Below are positions 27,772-36,860 of a stretch of DNA of 64,000 nucleotides, piece after piece (position 1 is the first letter of the stretch; every line of letters begins with the position of its first letter). The stretch is from Agromyces sp. NDB4Y10 (GTDB taxonomy: Bacteria > Actinomycetota > Actinomycetes > Actinomycetales > Microbacteriaceae). Both the position numbers and the translations under genes were made by a program. The stretch spans positions 1-64,000 of the forward strand of contig NZ_LQGY01000039.1 in NCBI RefSeq assembly GCF_001620055.1, in the 5' to 3' direction. The notes beneath the pieces are model-generated. The model was given only the letters and a program-made list of their open reading frames with translations. It was not told where the DNA came from and made no database searches.

Positions 27772-27800
27772 ATTCTGGCACTCACCCGGCCCGAGTGCAA
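27772..27800 (-). promoter_or_regulatory. groEL promoter
   Basis: On the minus strand TTGCAC (27800-27795), a 17-bp spacer and CAGAAT (27777-27772). Transcription would start inside CIRCE, so HrcA binding would block it. Confidence 0.65.
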
Positions 27801-27834
27801 GCGAGCGACGGATGCCGCATCCCCGGGGAACGCG

Positions 27835-27865
27835 GAAGCGCCGCCGGGCGAGCCGACGGCGCTTC
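27835..27865. terminator. Hairpin after the small cold-shock gene
   Basis: GAAGCGCCG (27835-27843) pairs with CGGCGCTTC (27857-27865) around a 13-base loop, 14 bases after the stop. Confidence 0.65.
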
Positions 27866-27878
27866 GACGCTGAGGGGA

Positions 27879-28082
27879 TCAGGCGGGGCGGACCGCCTCG
27901 GCCTGGGGGCCCTTGGAGCCTGAGCCGACCTCGAAGGTCACCTGCTGGCCCTCTTCGAGCACCTTGTAGCCCGCCATGTCGATCGCGGAGTAGTGGACGA
28001 AGACGTCCTGACCGCCCCCGTCGACGGTGATGAATCCGTAGCCCTTTTCAGCGTTGAACCACTTCACGGTTCCGTTCGCCAT
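27879..28082 (-). CDS. Cold-shock protein, CspA type
   Basis: A 67-residue single cold-shock domain with RNP1 KGYGFITVD and RNP2 VFVHYSAI. It binds single-stranded RNA/DNA as an RNA chaperone or antiterminator. Monocistronic, with a promoter at 28211-28240 and a leader of about 120 bases, consistent with the long regulated leaders of cold-shock genes. Confidence 0.95.
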   Translation of the reverse strand: MANGTVKWFNAEKGYGFITVDGGGQDVFVHYSAIDMAGYKVLEEGQQVTFEVGSGSKGPQAEAVRPA

Positions 28083-28210
28083 GCGTTGCTCCCATGTTGC
28101 CGAGTTTCCGAGTCAGCACGTGCCTTCGCCTGTACCGGGCCGTCGACGTGCCGACACGGCGCCGGGGCCCCGGCACCGGATGCTCCACACGCGATCGAGC
28201 GGCCGAATCC

Positions 28211-28240
28211 AGATAGTCACAGCGCGCGCGCCCGGCACAA
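28211..28240 (-). promoter_or_regulatory. Cold-shock gene promoter
   Basis: On the minus strand TTGTGC (28240-28235), an 18-bp spacer and CTATCT (28216-28211). The predicted start near 28204 gives a ~120-base untranslated leader. Confidence 0.55.
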
Positions 28241-28289
28241 GGGTTCCGCGGCCCCGAATGGTCGCAGAATGGCAACGATTCGGTCACCG

Positions 28290-28832
28290 TCAGCGGCCGG
28301 ACGCCTCCACGTAGTCCGCCCCGAGCACCACGACGAGCTGCATGCCGGTCGCCCCGTACTCCTCCGAGAGCCGGACGTCGCCGACGGGCAGCAGCCCCAG
28401 CACTCCGCGGGCCGCGCCCTCGAGCTCCGGCGCCGCGTAGTACACGACGGTGGTCTCGATGTCGGACGTGTCGGCGTTCGAGGTGATGCCCACCGTGAGC
28501 CCGCTCGCCGTCAGCGTCTCGCCGACGCTCGCCGCCAGGCCCGAGGTGCCCGTACCGTTCAGCACCGCGACCGGGACGTCGGGCGCCAGGGTCGGCGGCG
28601 CCGTCGCCACCGGAGTCTGCGTGGGGACCGGCTGCCCCCCGCCGAAGTCGAGCCGGTCGTTGTAGACGCTCACCGCGGCGATGCCCGCACCGGCCAGCAC
28701 GACCGTCGCGAGGGCGGCCCAGCCGAACGCGATCCACCGGGCGCCACGGCGGGCGGGGGCACGGTGCGCGCCGACGCGCTCGATACCGTGCGGGATCGAA
28801 TCGAACCGGTCTCGGGGGAACTTCTGCGTCAT
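28290..28832 (-). CDS. LytR_C-domain membrane-anchored protein
   Basis: A 180-residue protein. A cytoplasmic N-terminus with basic residues precedes one membrane anchor (WIAFGWAALATVVLAGAGIA), a Pro/Thr-rich stalk and a LytR C-terminal domain outside the cell (VPVAVLNGTGTSGLAASVGE, TTVVYYAAPELEGAARGV, LVVVLGADY). The family is linked to envelope assembly with LytR-CpsA-Psr proteins, but no LCP enzyme domain is fused. It overlaps the DUF3263 gene by four bases. Confidence 0.88.
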   Translation of the reverse strand: MTQKFPRDRFDSIPHGIERVGAHRAPARRGARWIAFGWAALATVVLAGAGIAAVSVYNDRLDFGGGQPVPTQTPVATAPPTLAPDVPVAVLNGTGTSGLAASVGETLTASGLTVGITSNADTSDIETTVVYYAAPELEGAARGVLGLLPVGDVRLSEEYGATGMQLVVVLGADYVEASGR

Positions 28833-29173
28833 GGATCCTGCCGGGGTCGTGGTCGGCCCGTCTCGATCGCCGCGCCGGTGGGGATGGCGCGTTCGGCCCG
28901 CGCCGCCGCCCGCGCCGCGCGCTGCCGCTGCAGGCGCTTCACGAGCATGGGATCGTGCCGCAGGGCGGCGGGGTCGTCGACGAGTTCGGCGAGCAACCGG
29001 TAGTACCGGGCCGGCGAGAGATCCAGCTCGTCGCGGATCGCATCGGCCTTCCGCGCCGGGTCGCGCCACGCGCGCGCCTCGAAGGCGAGGATGCGCCGAC
29101 GTCGCTCGTCCAGTCCGTCCGTGCTCCGGTGCGTGGTCGCGGAGTCGGGGTCGGGCCTGCCTGCGGCGTCCAT
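28829..29173 (-). CDS. DUF3263 protein
   Basis: A 114-residue protein with the DUF3263 core (RRRILAFEARAWRDPARKAD, LDLSPARYYRLLAELVDDPA), which looks like a small helix-turn-helix, and an Arg/Ala-rich basic tail suited to DNA binding. The pairing with a LytR_C gene through an ATGA overlap is the standard actinobacterial arrangement. GGAGGTGCG precedes the ATG at 29173. Confidence 0.88.
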   Translation of the reverse strand: MDAAGRPDPDSATTHRSTDGLDERRRRILAFEARAWRDPARKADAIRDELDLSPARYYRLLAELVDDPAALRHDPMLVKRLQRQRAARAAARAERAIPTGAAIETGRPRPRQDP

Positions 29174-29359
29174 CGCACCTCCTCGTCGGTCTCGGTCGGC
29201 GGTCGCCCGCTCGTCTGACGACATCCTAGAGAGCGGATGCCGCGCACCCGCCGCACTCGGGCGGAGCGCCGTCACGGAACACGCGTCGAGCGTCATGCGT
29301 TGCACCGCACGTCGCCGGAACTGCGACGATGGGATGACCGCACACGACGAGGAGACCGC

Positions 29360-29761
29360 ATGCCGTACGAGGTGGAGAAGTCCGAGGAGCAGTGGCGAGA
29401 GGAGCTCGGCGACGAGCGCTACGCCGTGCTCCGCGGCGCCGGGACCGAGCGCGCGTGGACCGGCGAGCTGCTCGACGAGGAACGCGCCGGCGTCTACGCG
29501 TGCGGCGCCTGCGGCGCCGAGCTGTTCAAGAGCGGCACGAAGTTCGACTCCGGATGCGGCTGGCCGAGCTTCTACGAGTCGGTCCGGCCCGAGGCGGTCG
29601 AGCTCCTCGAGGACACCTCGCTCGGCATGGTGCGCACCGAGGTCCGCTGCGCGCGCTGCGGCTCGCACCTCGGCCACGTCTTCCCCGACGGCTTCGGCAC
29701 GCCCACCGGCGACCGGTACTGCATGAACTCGATCGCCCTCGACTTCACGCCCGAGTCCTGA
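29360..29761 (+). CDS. msrB: Peptide-methionine (R)-S-oxide reductase
   Basis: A 133-residue MsrB. Zinc is held by two CxxC pairs (ACGACGAELF and RCARCGSHLGH). The catalytic Cys is in RYCMNSIALDF, with GCGWPSFYES and HVFPDGFG as substrate-site motifs. It repairs oxidised methionine using thioredoxin. Two bases after its stop, a nitroreductase-like gene begins on the same strand, forming a redox operon. Confidence 0.96.
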   Translation: MPYEVEKSEEQWREELGDERYAVLRGAGTERAWTGELLDEERAGVYACGACGAELFKSGTKFDSGCGWPSFYESVRPEAVELLEDTSLGMVRTEVRCARCGSHLGHVFPDGFGTPTGDRYCMNSIALDFTPES

Positions 29762-29763
29762 GC

Positions 29764-30315
29764 GTGGCATCCGTGCGCGAGGCGGCGCTCGCCCGCCGGT
29801 CGTGGCCCGAGGTGACGGATGCCGCACCCGGCGACGACGAGCTCCGCGACCTGCTCGAAGCGGCCGGTCGGGTCGCCGACCACGCGTCGCTCGCCCCGTG
29901 GCGCGTGATCGCCGTGCGCGGCGACGCCCGCGCCCGCGTGGGCCGGTCGCTCGCGGCCGCCGCCGGCGCCGAGGGAGCCGCGGCCGAGAAGCTCGCGGCG
30001 AAGCCCCTGCGCGCCCCGCTCCTGCTCGCGGTCGTCGCCTGCACGAGGCCGCATCCGAAGGTCCCCGAGTGGGAGCAGGACGCCGCGGCGGCCGGGGTCG
30101 CCCACCTGCTCTCGCTCCTGCTCGACGAGGCCGGGTGGGGCGTGATGTGGCGGACGGGGCCGCTCACGCGGCATCCGCTCGTCGCCGACGCGCACCACCT
30201 CGCACCGGGCGAGCACCTGCTGGGGTGGCTCTACGTCGGCGGCCGGCCGGAACGCGTCCGCCCGGAGCGGCGAGTCGGCCCCGACGTGGCGCAGCGGTTC
30301 AGCTCGTTGGCCTGA
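29764..30315 (+). CDS. Nitroreductase-family protein
   Basis: A 183-residue FMN-dependent nitroreductase fold. RRSWPEVTDAAPGDDEL and ADHASLAPWRVIAVRGDARA bind FMN. VPEWEQDAAAAGVAHLLSLL and GWGVMWRTGPLTRHP form the central helix and active-site region. Probably NAD(P)H-dependent; substrate unknown. The GTG start is two bases after msrB. Its end overlaps the convergent transporter gene by 17 bases. Confidence 0.9.
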   Translation: MASVREAALARRSWPEVTDAAPGDDELRDLLEAAGRVADHASLAPWRVIAVRGDARARVGRSLAAAAGAEGAAAEKLAAKPLRAPLLLAVVACTRPHPKVPEWEQDAAAAGVAHLLSLLLDEAGWGVMWRTGPLTRHPLVADAHHLAPGEHLLGWLYVGGRPERVRPERRVGPDVAQRFSSLA

Positions 30316-31387
30316 CCGCCGCGGTCGACCCGGTGACCGACTCGGGCTCCGGCGGCGCCGCGTGCTTCGCGCGCCCCCAGCGGATGCTCGCCAGCGCGAC
30401 CGCGACGAGCGCCAGCACCGTGCCGCCGACCGTGGCCAGCCCGACGGGGCGGCCGGTGGCCGGCAGGAGCAGGTCGAGCGCGAGCGCCGCCGTGAGCTGC
30501 CCGGCCACGAGCCCCAGCGCGAGCAGCAGCACCCCCACCCGGCGCACCAGCACCGCCTGCGCGGCGATGAACACGCAGCCGATCGCGCCGCCCGTGTAGA
30601 GCCACCAGTCGGCGGGCATGCGATCGGGCCAGCCGACGGATGCCGCATGCACGAGCATCACGCCGACGAGCACCGCCGTGCCCACCGCGAAGTTGGCGAC
30701 GGTCGCGGCGAGCGCGCTCGCCGATGCGGTGCGGACCCGCCCGTTCATCGCCTGCTGCCAGGAGGCGCCGATGCCGGCCGTGAACGGCAGGAGCATGACC
30801 CACAGCGGGACCGACGCGGACACCTGCGCGGAGACCGCCCACCCCACCGCCGCGAGCGCGAGCACGGCGCCCGCGACGCGCGCGACCGACAGGGGCCGGC
30901 GCCCCCCGGGACCGATGCCGATCACGTCGAACACGACCCCGCCGAGCGTCTGTCCGGCGACGATCCCGATCGTGAACAGGGCGACGCCGAGGACGCCGAC
31001 GGCGATGCCCTGGGTCGCGACGAACCAGGCGCCCGCGACGCCGCCGAGCAGCATCCACCACGGCACCGCGCCGGCGCGGAACGCGACGCCGAGGCGGACG
31101 AGCCCGCGGCGCCCTCCGGGCCACGCCGCCGCGAGCACCAGGAGGAGCACGAGGCCGGACCCGAACGAGATCACCGCAGCGACGGAGTAGTCGTCGAGGG
31201 CGCGCGCCAGCTGCCCGTTCACCCGGGACTGCAGCGCCACGAGGCCGCCGGACACCACGGTGAGGGCGATGGCGACCCACATCGGCACCCGCGAATCGGC
31301 CGCGTGCGCGTGCGGGGGCGAGTGGTGCGGATGACTCGCCGCGCCGCCCGCTGCGGGCTGCGACGACGGGGCGGGTGTGCTCGACAT
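30299..31387 (-). CDS. DMT-superfamily (YdcZ/DUF606-type) membrane protein
   Basis: A 362-residue protein with ten predicted helices in two similar halves (MWVAIALTVVSGGLVALQSRVNGQLA and, in the second half, FTAGIGASWQQAMNGRV), as in the DUF606/YdcZ group of drug/metabolite transporters. The first 35 residues are polar and His/Pro-rich and may be dispensable. ATG at 31387 shares its A with the encoded CCA of tRNA-Thr, leaving no room for a ribosome site. Translation could instead begin at GTG or ATG codons near residues 34-36. Confidence 0.8.
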   Translation of the reverse strand: MSSTPAPSSQPAAGGAASHPHHSPPHAHAADSRVPMWVAIALTVVSGGLVALQSRVNGQLARALDDYSVAAVISFGSGLVLLLVLAAAWPGGRRGLVRLGVAFRAGAVPWWMLLGGVAGAWFVATQGIAVGVLGVALFTIGIVAGQTLGGVVFDVIGIGPGGRRPLSVARVAGAVLALAAVGWAVSAQVSASVPLWVMLLPFTAGIGASWQQAMNGRVRTASASALAATVANFAVGTAVLVGVMLVHAASVGWPDRMPADWWLYTGGAIGCVFIAAQAVLVRRVGVLLLALGLVAGQLTAALALDLLLPATGRPVGLATVGGTVLALVAVALASIRWGRAKHAAPPEPESVTGSTAAVRPTS

Positions 31388-31462
31388 GGAGCCGGCTACG
31401 GGACTCGAACCCGTAACCACCGCTTTACAAGAGCGGTGCGCTACCAATTGCGCCAAGCCGGC
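31387..31462 (-). tRNA. tRNA-Thr (anticodon UGU), CCA encoded
   Basis: A 73-nt cloverleaf (31390-31462) plus CCA at 31387-31389: acceptor GCCGGCT/AGCCGGC, D stem GCGC/GCGC, anticodon loop CTTGTAA, T loop TTCGAGT, discriminator U. The final A of CCA is the first base of the transporter's annotated ATG. Confidence 0.95.
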
Positions 31463-31507
31463 GTGACTCCCCCACATCCTACCGATCGCGCGGCGCGAGC
31501 GGACGAC

Positions 31508-31540
31508 GACGGCCCGGCCCCGCGAGGGGACCGGGCCGTC
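31508..31540. terminator. Terminator of the DsbA-like gene
   Basis: GACGGCCCGG pairs with CCGGGCCGTC (10 bp) with an inner CCCC/GGGG extension, 20 bases after the stop. Confidence 0.75.
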
Positions 31541-31560
31541 GGCACGACCGGGGGCGGCGC

Positions 31561-32484
31561 TCAGCCGGCGGGGGTCGGGGTGGGCGTCGGCGTCGGCGTG
31601 CCGTTGGACTCCGAGTAGCTCTGGCCGGCCGCCTGCAGCACGAAGGCGCGGAACTCGGCCGGGTCCTCGAGCGAGCCGACGTACTGCTTGCCGTTCACCA
31701 GCACCGTCGGCGTGCCCTTGACCGACTCGAGCTCGGAGTTCGGGATCGGCTGGGTCAGCGCCCGGTTGGTGGCATCCTCGACCCAGCTCTTGAACCGCGT
31801 CTCGTCGATGCACTCGTCGACCGACGAGGACGCGCCGGCCTCGGCGGCGAGCGCCTTGATCTCCTCATTCGAGAGGCCCGCCGAGAGCTCCTCCGGCTGG
31901 TTCTCGAACATGAGCGCGTTGAAGTCGAAGAACGCCTCGGGCGACCGGTCGGCCACGCACGCCGCGGCGTTGGCGGCGCGGAGCGAGTACTGGGTGCCGG
32001 CGGACTTGTTCGTGAGGATGGCGATCGGGTGCACCTCGAGCGTCGCGGCGCCCTGCTCGACCATCGTGCGCATCGACTCGGAGTTCGTCTGCTCGAACTG
32101 GCCGCAGTAGGGGCAGAGGTAGTCGACGTAGACGACGATGTTCGCGACCGTGCCGCTGTCGTCGGGCTCGCTCGGCGTCGGCTCGCCGTTCGCGGGGATC
32201 GCGCGGGTCGAGACCGGCTCGATGCCGCTCTCGCCGCCGACGAGCAGGATGCCGTCGCTGGCCATGTTCTGCGGGCCGGGACCCTCGGGACGGACGCTGT
32301 TGAAGATCATCGTGCCGATGAGCGCCGCGATGGCGAGCACCACGACGATGACGCCGCCCTGGATCAGGAACTTCTTGCGGCGGTCCTTCCGCCGCTGCTC
32401 CTCGCGCAGCAGGCGGGCCTTCTCACGGGCCGCCTCGCGTCGCTCGTTGCGGCTGGGGCGCGGCTGGATGGATCCAGTGCTCAT
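31561..32484 (-). CDS. Membrane-anchored DsbA-like thiol oxidoreductase
   Basis: A 307-residue protein. A highly charged cytoplasmic N-terminus (RREAAREKARLLREEQRRKD) precedes one membrane helix (39-61) and an extracytoplasmic thioredoxin fold with the DsbA-type site CPYC (~123-126, VVYVDYLCPYCGQFE). An inserted helical domain and the cis-Pro segment KGTPTVLVNGKQYVG follow. The tail is a PT repeat. It should form or isomerise disulfides in exported proteins, in the TrbB/DsbA (BdbD-like) manner. Divergent from the MsiK-like gene; the 274-bp gap between them holds both promoters and no other gene. Confidence 0.93.
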   Translation of the reverse strand: MSTGSIQPRPSRNERREAAREKARLLREEQRRKDRRKKFLIQGGVIVVVLAIAALIGTMIFNSVRPEGPGPQNMASDGILLVGGESGIEPVSTRAIPANGEPTPSEPDDSGTVANIVVYVDYLCPYCGQFEQTNSESMRTMVEQGAATLEVHPIAILTNKSAGTQYSLRAANAAACVADRSPEAFFDFNALMFENQPEELSAGLSNEEIKALAAEAGASSSVDECIDETRFKSWVEDATNRALTQPIPNSELESVKGTPTVLVNGKQYVGSLEDPAEFRAFVLQAAGQSYSESNGTPTPTPTPTPAG

Positions 32485-32758
32485 CGATGGTCAACTCCGG
32501 GTCAGCTGTGGGGGCGCGCGGGAATGCAGGCGCACGCACCGATGAGTGTAGGAGCGGACACTGTGAATCGCCCAAACGGCGCCCGAGCGGCGGCTGGTCG
32601 CGGCATCCGCGGATCCCGGTCGCACGCTGCGGCCACCGACGCGGATGCGGCGATGCGGAGCTCGCGTGACATACTGAGGGAGCGTCGACACCGAGGTCGG
32701 CGTTTCCATTCACTACGGATCGTCCGGCACGTACCTGCCGGTGAAGGAGAACAGAACC

Positions 32759-33859
<1,101 letters not shown>

Positions 33860-33880
33860 CGCACCGCACCATGCGACCGC

Positions 33881-33912
33881 GATGCCGGTCGGGCTCCGGC
33901 CCGGCCGGCATC
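33881..33912. terminator. Terminator of the MsiK-like gene
   Basis: GATGCCGG (33881-33888) pairs with CCGGCATC (33905-33912), with an inner GGGC-TCCG-GCCC hairpin; 21 bases after the stop. Confidence 0.7.
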
Positions 33913-33938
33913 GTCGTTCCCGGGTACGCTTGGGCCTG

Positions 33939-35258
33939 ATGAGCGGCACACTCTCGATCACGTCGGCGATGACCGACCCCGCCCTGCTCGACCTCCCGTG
34001 GGACCTCCCGCTCGAGGCGTGGCCGAGCGAGACCATCGCGGCGCTCCCGAAGGGCATCTCGCGACACCTGGTCCGCTTCGCGCACCTCAGCGGCCACGTC
34101 GTGGCCATCAAGGAGACCACGGCCGAGATGGCCAAGGGCGAGTACGAGATGCTGCGCACCCTGCAGCGGCTCGAGATCCCCTGCGTCGAGCCCGTCGCGG
34201 TCATCACGAACCGAACGGATGCCGACGGCGAGGAGCTCGCGCCAGTGCTCGTCACCCGGCACCTGCGCTTCTCGCTGCCGTACCGGGCGCTGTTCTCGCA
34301 GACCCTCCGCCCCGACACCGCGACCCGCCTCGTCGACGCGCTCGCGGTCCTCCTCGTGCGACTGCACATCGTCGGGTTCTTCTGGGGCGACGTGTCGCTG
34401 TCGAACACGCTGTTCCGTCGCGACGCCGGAGCGTTCGCCGCGTACCTCGTCGACGCCGAGACGGGCAAGCTCTACGAGGGCGGCCTGTCGAACGGCCAGC
34501 GCGAGAACGACCTCGAGATCGCGCGAGTGAACATCGCCGGTGAACTGCTCGACCTCGAGGCGGGCGGCCGCGTCGCCGACGAGCTCGATCCGGTCAACAT
34601 CTCGAACGGCATCGTCGACGCCTACCGCAGCCTCTGGACCGAGCTGACCGGCTCCGAGTCGTTCGGGCTCGCCGAACGGTGGCGCATCAACGAACGCGTC
34701 AACCGCCTCAACGAGCTCGGGTTCGACATCGAGGAACTCGCCATCCGCACCGACGAGTCCGGAACCACGCTGCGCATCCAGCCGAAGGTCGTCGATGCGG
34801 GCCACCACCAGCGTCGGCTGCTCCGCCTCACGGGGCTCGACGCGGGCGAGAACCAGGCCAGGCGCCTGCTGAACGACCTCGACTCGTACCGCGCCGCGTA
34901 CAACAAGCAGGACCAGGACGAGGAGATGGTCGCGCACGAGTGGCAGATGCGCGTGTTCGAGCCCGTCGTCCGTGCCGTCCCGCAGGAGCTCCGCGGCAAG
35001 CTCGAGCCCGCCGAGGTGTTCCACGAGCTGCTCGAGCACCGGTGGTACATGGCGCAGCAGCAGGGTCACGACATCCCGCTGGCCGAGGCGCTCACCGCCT
35101 ACATCAACGATGTGCTGCGGCACCGTCGCGACGAGGCCACGGTGATCGGTCCGCCGACCGAGGCGATCACGACCGCGCTGCCGGCCGTCGGCCCGGACAC
35201 CGCCGAACTGGCCGTGCACGATCCCGACGACGAGGGCGACTGGCGCCTCAAGGTCTGA
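33939..35258 (+). CDS. DUF4032 protein with kinase-like N-terminal domain
   Basis: A 439-residue soluble protein. The N-terminal half resembles lipopolysaccharide/protein-kinase folds: a lysine strand (GHVVAIKETTAEMAKGEYEML), a catalytic-loop equivalent (FFWGDVSLSNTLFRR, W-G-D-x5-N) and a metal-binding equivalent (YLVDAETGKL). The C-terminal half is DUF4032 (ENQARRLLNDLDSYRAAYNK, HEWQMRVFEPVVRAVP). A phosphotransferase role is inferred; the substrate is unknown. TACGCT at 33925-33930 suggests a leaderless message. Its stop is six bases before the repeat array. Confidence 0.85.
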   Translation: MSGTLSITSAMTDPALLDLPWDLPLEAWPSETIAALPKGISRHLVRFAHLSGHVVAIKETTAEMAKGEYEMLRTLQRLEIPCVEPVAVITNRTDADGEELAPVLVTRHLRFSLPYRALFSQTLRPDTATRLVDALAVLLVRLHIVGFFWGDVSLSNTLFRRDAGAFAAYLVDAETGKLYEGGLSNGQRENDLEIARVNIAGELLDLEAGGRVADELDPVNISNGIVDAYRSLWTELTGSESFGLAERWRINERVNRLNELGFDIEELAIRTDESGTTLRIQPKVVDAGHHQRRLLRLTGLDAGENQARRLLNDLDSYRAAYNKQDQDEEMVAHEWQMRVFEPVVRAVPQELRGKLEPAEVFHELLEHRWYMAQQQGHDIPLAEALTAYINDVLRHRRDEATVIGPPTEAITTALPAVGPDTAELAVHDPDDEGDWRLKV

Positions 35259-35263
35259 TTCCC

Positions 35264-35398
35264 CCGGTGGTCGAGTAGGACGCGGCGGAGCCGTGCCCGT
35301 ACCGACACCCGGTGTCGAGTAGGACGCGGCGGAGCTGCGCCCGTCGCCAGCCCCGGTGGTCGAGTAGGACGCGGCGGAGCCGCGCCCGTACCGAGACC
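35264..35398. repeat. Left array: three palindromic extragenic repeats
   Basis: Three head-to-tail copies (35264-35308, 35309-35350, 35353-35398) of a ~42-46 bp unit that opens CCGGTGGTCGAGTAGGACG and ends near CCGTACCGAGACC. The centre of copy 3 is a perfect hairpin CGCGGC-GGA-GCCGCG; copies 1 and 2 vary in it. The array begins six bases after the DUF4032 stop. Its unit is inverted relative to the array at 35733. Confidence 0.92.
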
Positions 35399-35450
35399 AC
35401 GTGTGCACAGTCCCGGCGGCCGTACGCCCGCCTGCGCCAGACTCGCCCAC

Positions 35451-35732
35451 ATGGCATACATGTACATGCTTCGGTGCGCCGACGGCACGACCTACGTGGG
35501 AAGCACGGTCGACCTCGAGCGCCGCATCGCCCAGCACCAGGCGGGGGAAGGTGCCGAGTACACGCGACGACGACGTCCCGTGGAACTCATCCACGTCGAG
35601 GAGTACGCACGCCTCGACGACGCCTTCCGCCGCGAGAAGCAGGTCCAGAACTGGGGTCGGGCGAAGCGGCTCGCGCTCGCTCGCGGGGATCACGAGACCC
35701 TGGCTTCGGCGAGCAGGAAGCGCTGGACGTGA
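35451..35732 (+). CDS. Single-domain GIY-YIG nuclease-family protein (YhbQ-like)
   Basis: A 93-residue protein that is essentially one GIY-YIG domain. MYMLRCADGTTYVGSTVDLE carries the two strands of the motif, with RRIAQHQAG next. EYTRRRRPVELIHVEEY and FRREKQVQNWGRAKRLAL match the YhbQ/UPF0213 pattern, including the conserved REKQ helix. The domain cuts DNA with a divalent metal. CAGACT at 35438-35443, seven bases before the ATG, suggests a leaderless message. The gene is bracketed by inverted arrays of the same palindromic repeat, and its stop codon touches the right array, so it may act on or spread that repeat (inference). Confidence 0.92.
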   Translation: MAYMYMLRCADGTTYVGSTVDLERRIAQHQAGEGAEYTRRRRPVELIHVEEYARLDDAFRREKQVQNWGRAKRLALARGDHETLASASRKRWT

Positions 35733-35850
35733 GTCTCGGTACGGGCGCTTCGCGTCCTACTCGACCACCGGGTCTCGATACGGGCGCTTCGCGTCCTACT
35801 CGACCACCGGGTCTCGGTACGGGCGCTTCGCGTCCTACTCGACCACCGGG
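35733..35850. repeat. Right array: three 39-bp repeats, inverted relative to the left array
   Basis: Three nearly identical units at an exact 39-bp period, starting at 35733, 35772 and 35811. Each begins GTCTCGGTACGGGCGCTTCG (or GATAC) and ends CCTACTCGACCACCGG. The reverse complement shares both ends with the left-array unit but has a shorter centre (GCGAAGCGC-like hairpin). The array starts at the base after the GIY-YIG stop and ends two bases from the rlmB stop. Confidence 0.95.
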
Positions 35851-35852
35851 GG

Positions 35853-36860
35853 CTACTCGGCGCGCAGCTTCGCGATCTCGTAGAGCGTGACGGATGCCGC
35901 GATGCCGGCGTTCAGCGACTCGGTGGCCGCCGAGATCGGGATCGACACGATCGCGTCGCACGTCTCGGTGACCAACCGCGACAGCCCCTTGCCCTCGGAC
36001 CCGACGACGACCACGATCGGCCGGTCGGCGAAGTCGAGGCCGGGCAGCGACACATCGCCGTCCCCGTCGAGACCGAGCACGAACACGCCGCGCTCCTTCA
36101 GCGCCTTGAGGGTCTGCGTCAGGTTGGGCGCCATCGCCACGGGGACCCGTGCCGCCGCGCCGGCGGAGGTCTTCCATGCCGCGGCCGTCACGCCGACCGA
36201 CCGGCGCTGCGGCACGATCACGCCCTGCCCGCCGAACGCGGCCGTCGAGCGGATGATGGCACCGAGGTTGCGCGGGTCGGTGACGCCGTCGAGCGCCACG
36301 AGCAGCGGCGTCTCGTCGTCGGCGAGCACCTCGTCGAGCAGGTCGATCGGGTGCGCGTACTCGTACGGCGGCACCTTGAGTGCGAGGCCCTGGTGCACCC
36401 CGCCCTCGCCCGCGAGCCGGTCGAGCTCGGGCCGCATGACCTCGAGGATCGGGATGCCGCGGTTGGTCGCGATCTTCACGGCCTCCTTCACGCGGTCGTC
36501 CATCTCGATGCGTGCGGCGACGTAGAGCGTGGTGGCGGGGATGCGGGTGCGCAGCGCCTCCACGACGGCGTTGCGGCCGGTCACGATCTCCGACTCGTCA
36601 CCCGACTTCGACCGGCGGGCGGCACCCGACGCGCCACGAGGTGCGCCGGCGCGCTGCGGCGTGCGGCCGCCCGACTTCTCCGCGGCGCGCTCGGCTGCGG
36701 CCTTGCGCTTGTAGGCCTTGTGGTACGGCCGGTCCTCGGCCTTGGGGGTCGGGCCCTTGCCTTCGAGCGCCTTGCGGCTGTGGCCGCCGGTCCCGACCTT
36801 CTGGCCCTTGCCCTTCTTGCGCACGGCTCCCGCGCGAGGCTTTCCGCTGCTGCCCTTCAT
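35853..36860 (-). CDS. rlmB: 23S rRNA (guanosine-2'-O-)-methyltransferase RlmB (TrmH family)
   Basis: A 335-residue SPOUT methyltransferase. A ~85-residue Lys/Arg/Gly-rich N-terminal extension precedes the substrate-binding domain ([20 protein letters not shown]). The knotted domain has motif 1 [20 protein letters not shown], motif 2 [14 protein letters not shown] and motif 3 [20 protein letters not shown]. It 2'-O-methylates a guanosine in 23S rRNA. Four-base overlap with cysS, the usual actinobacterial arrangement. The basic extension is typical of actinobacterial members. Confidence 0.94.
   Translation of the reverse strand: MKGSSGKPRAGAVRKKGKGQKVGTGGHSRKALEGKGPTPKAEDRPYHKAYKRKAAAERAAEKSGGRTPQRAGAPRGASGAARRSKSGDESEIVTGRNAVVEALRTRIPATTLYVAARIEMDDRVKEAVKIATNRGIPILEVMRPELDRLAGEGGVHQGLALKVPPYEYAHPIDLLDEVLADDETPLLVALDGVTDPRNLGAIIRSTAAFGGQGVIVPQRRSVGVTAAAWKTSAGAAARVPVAMAPNLTQTLKALKERGVFVLGLDGDGDVSLPGLDFADRPIVVVVGSEGKGLSRLVTETCDAIVSIPISAATESLNAGIAASVTLYEIAKLRAE

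Noticed and set aside
35264-35850. CRISPR array
   Set aside because: The repeats abut without unique spacers, are palindromic, and flank a GIY-YIG gene in opposite orientations; no cas genes are present.
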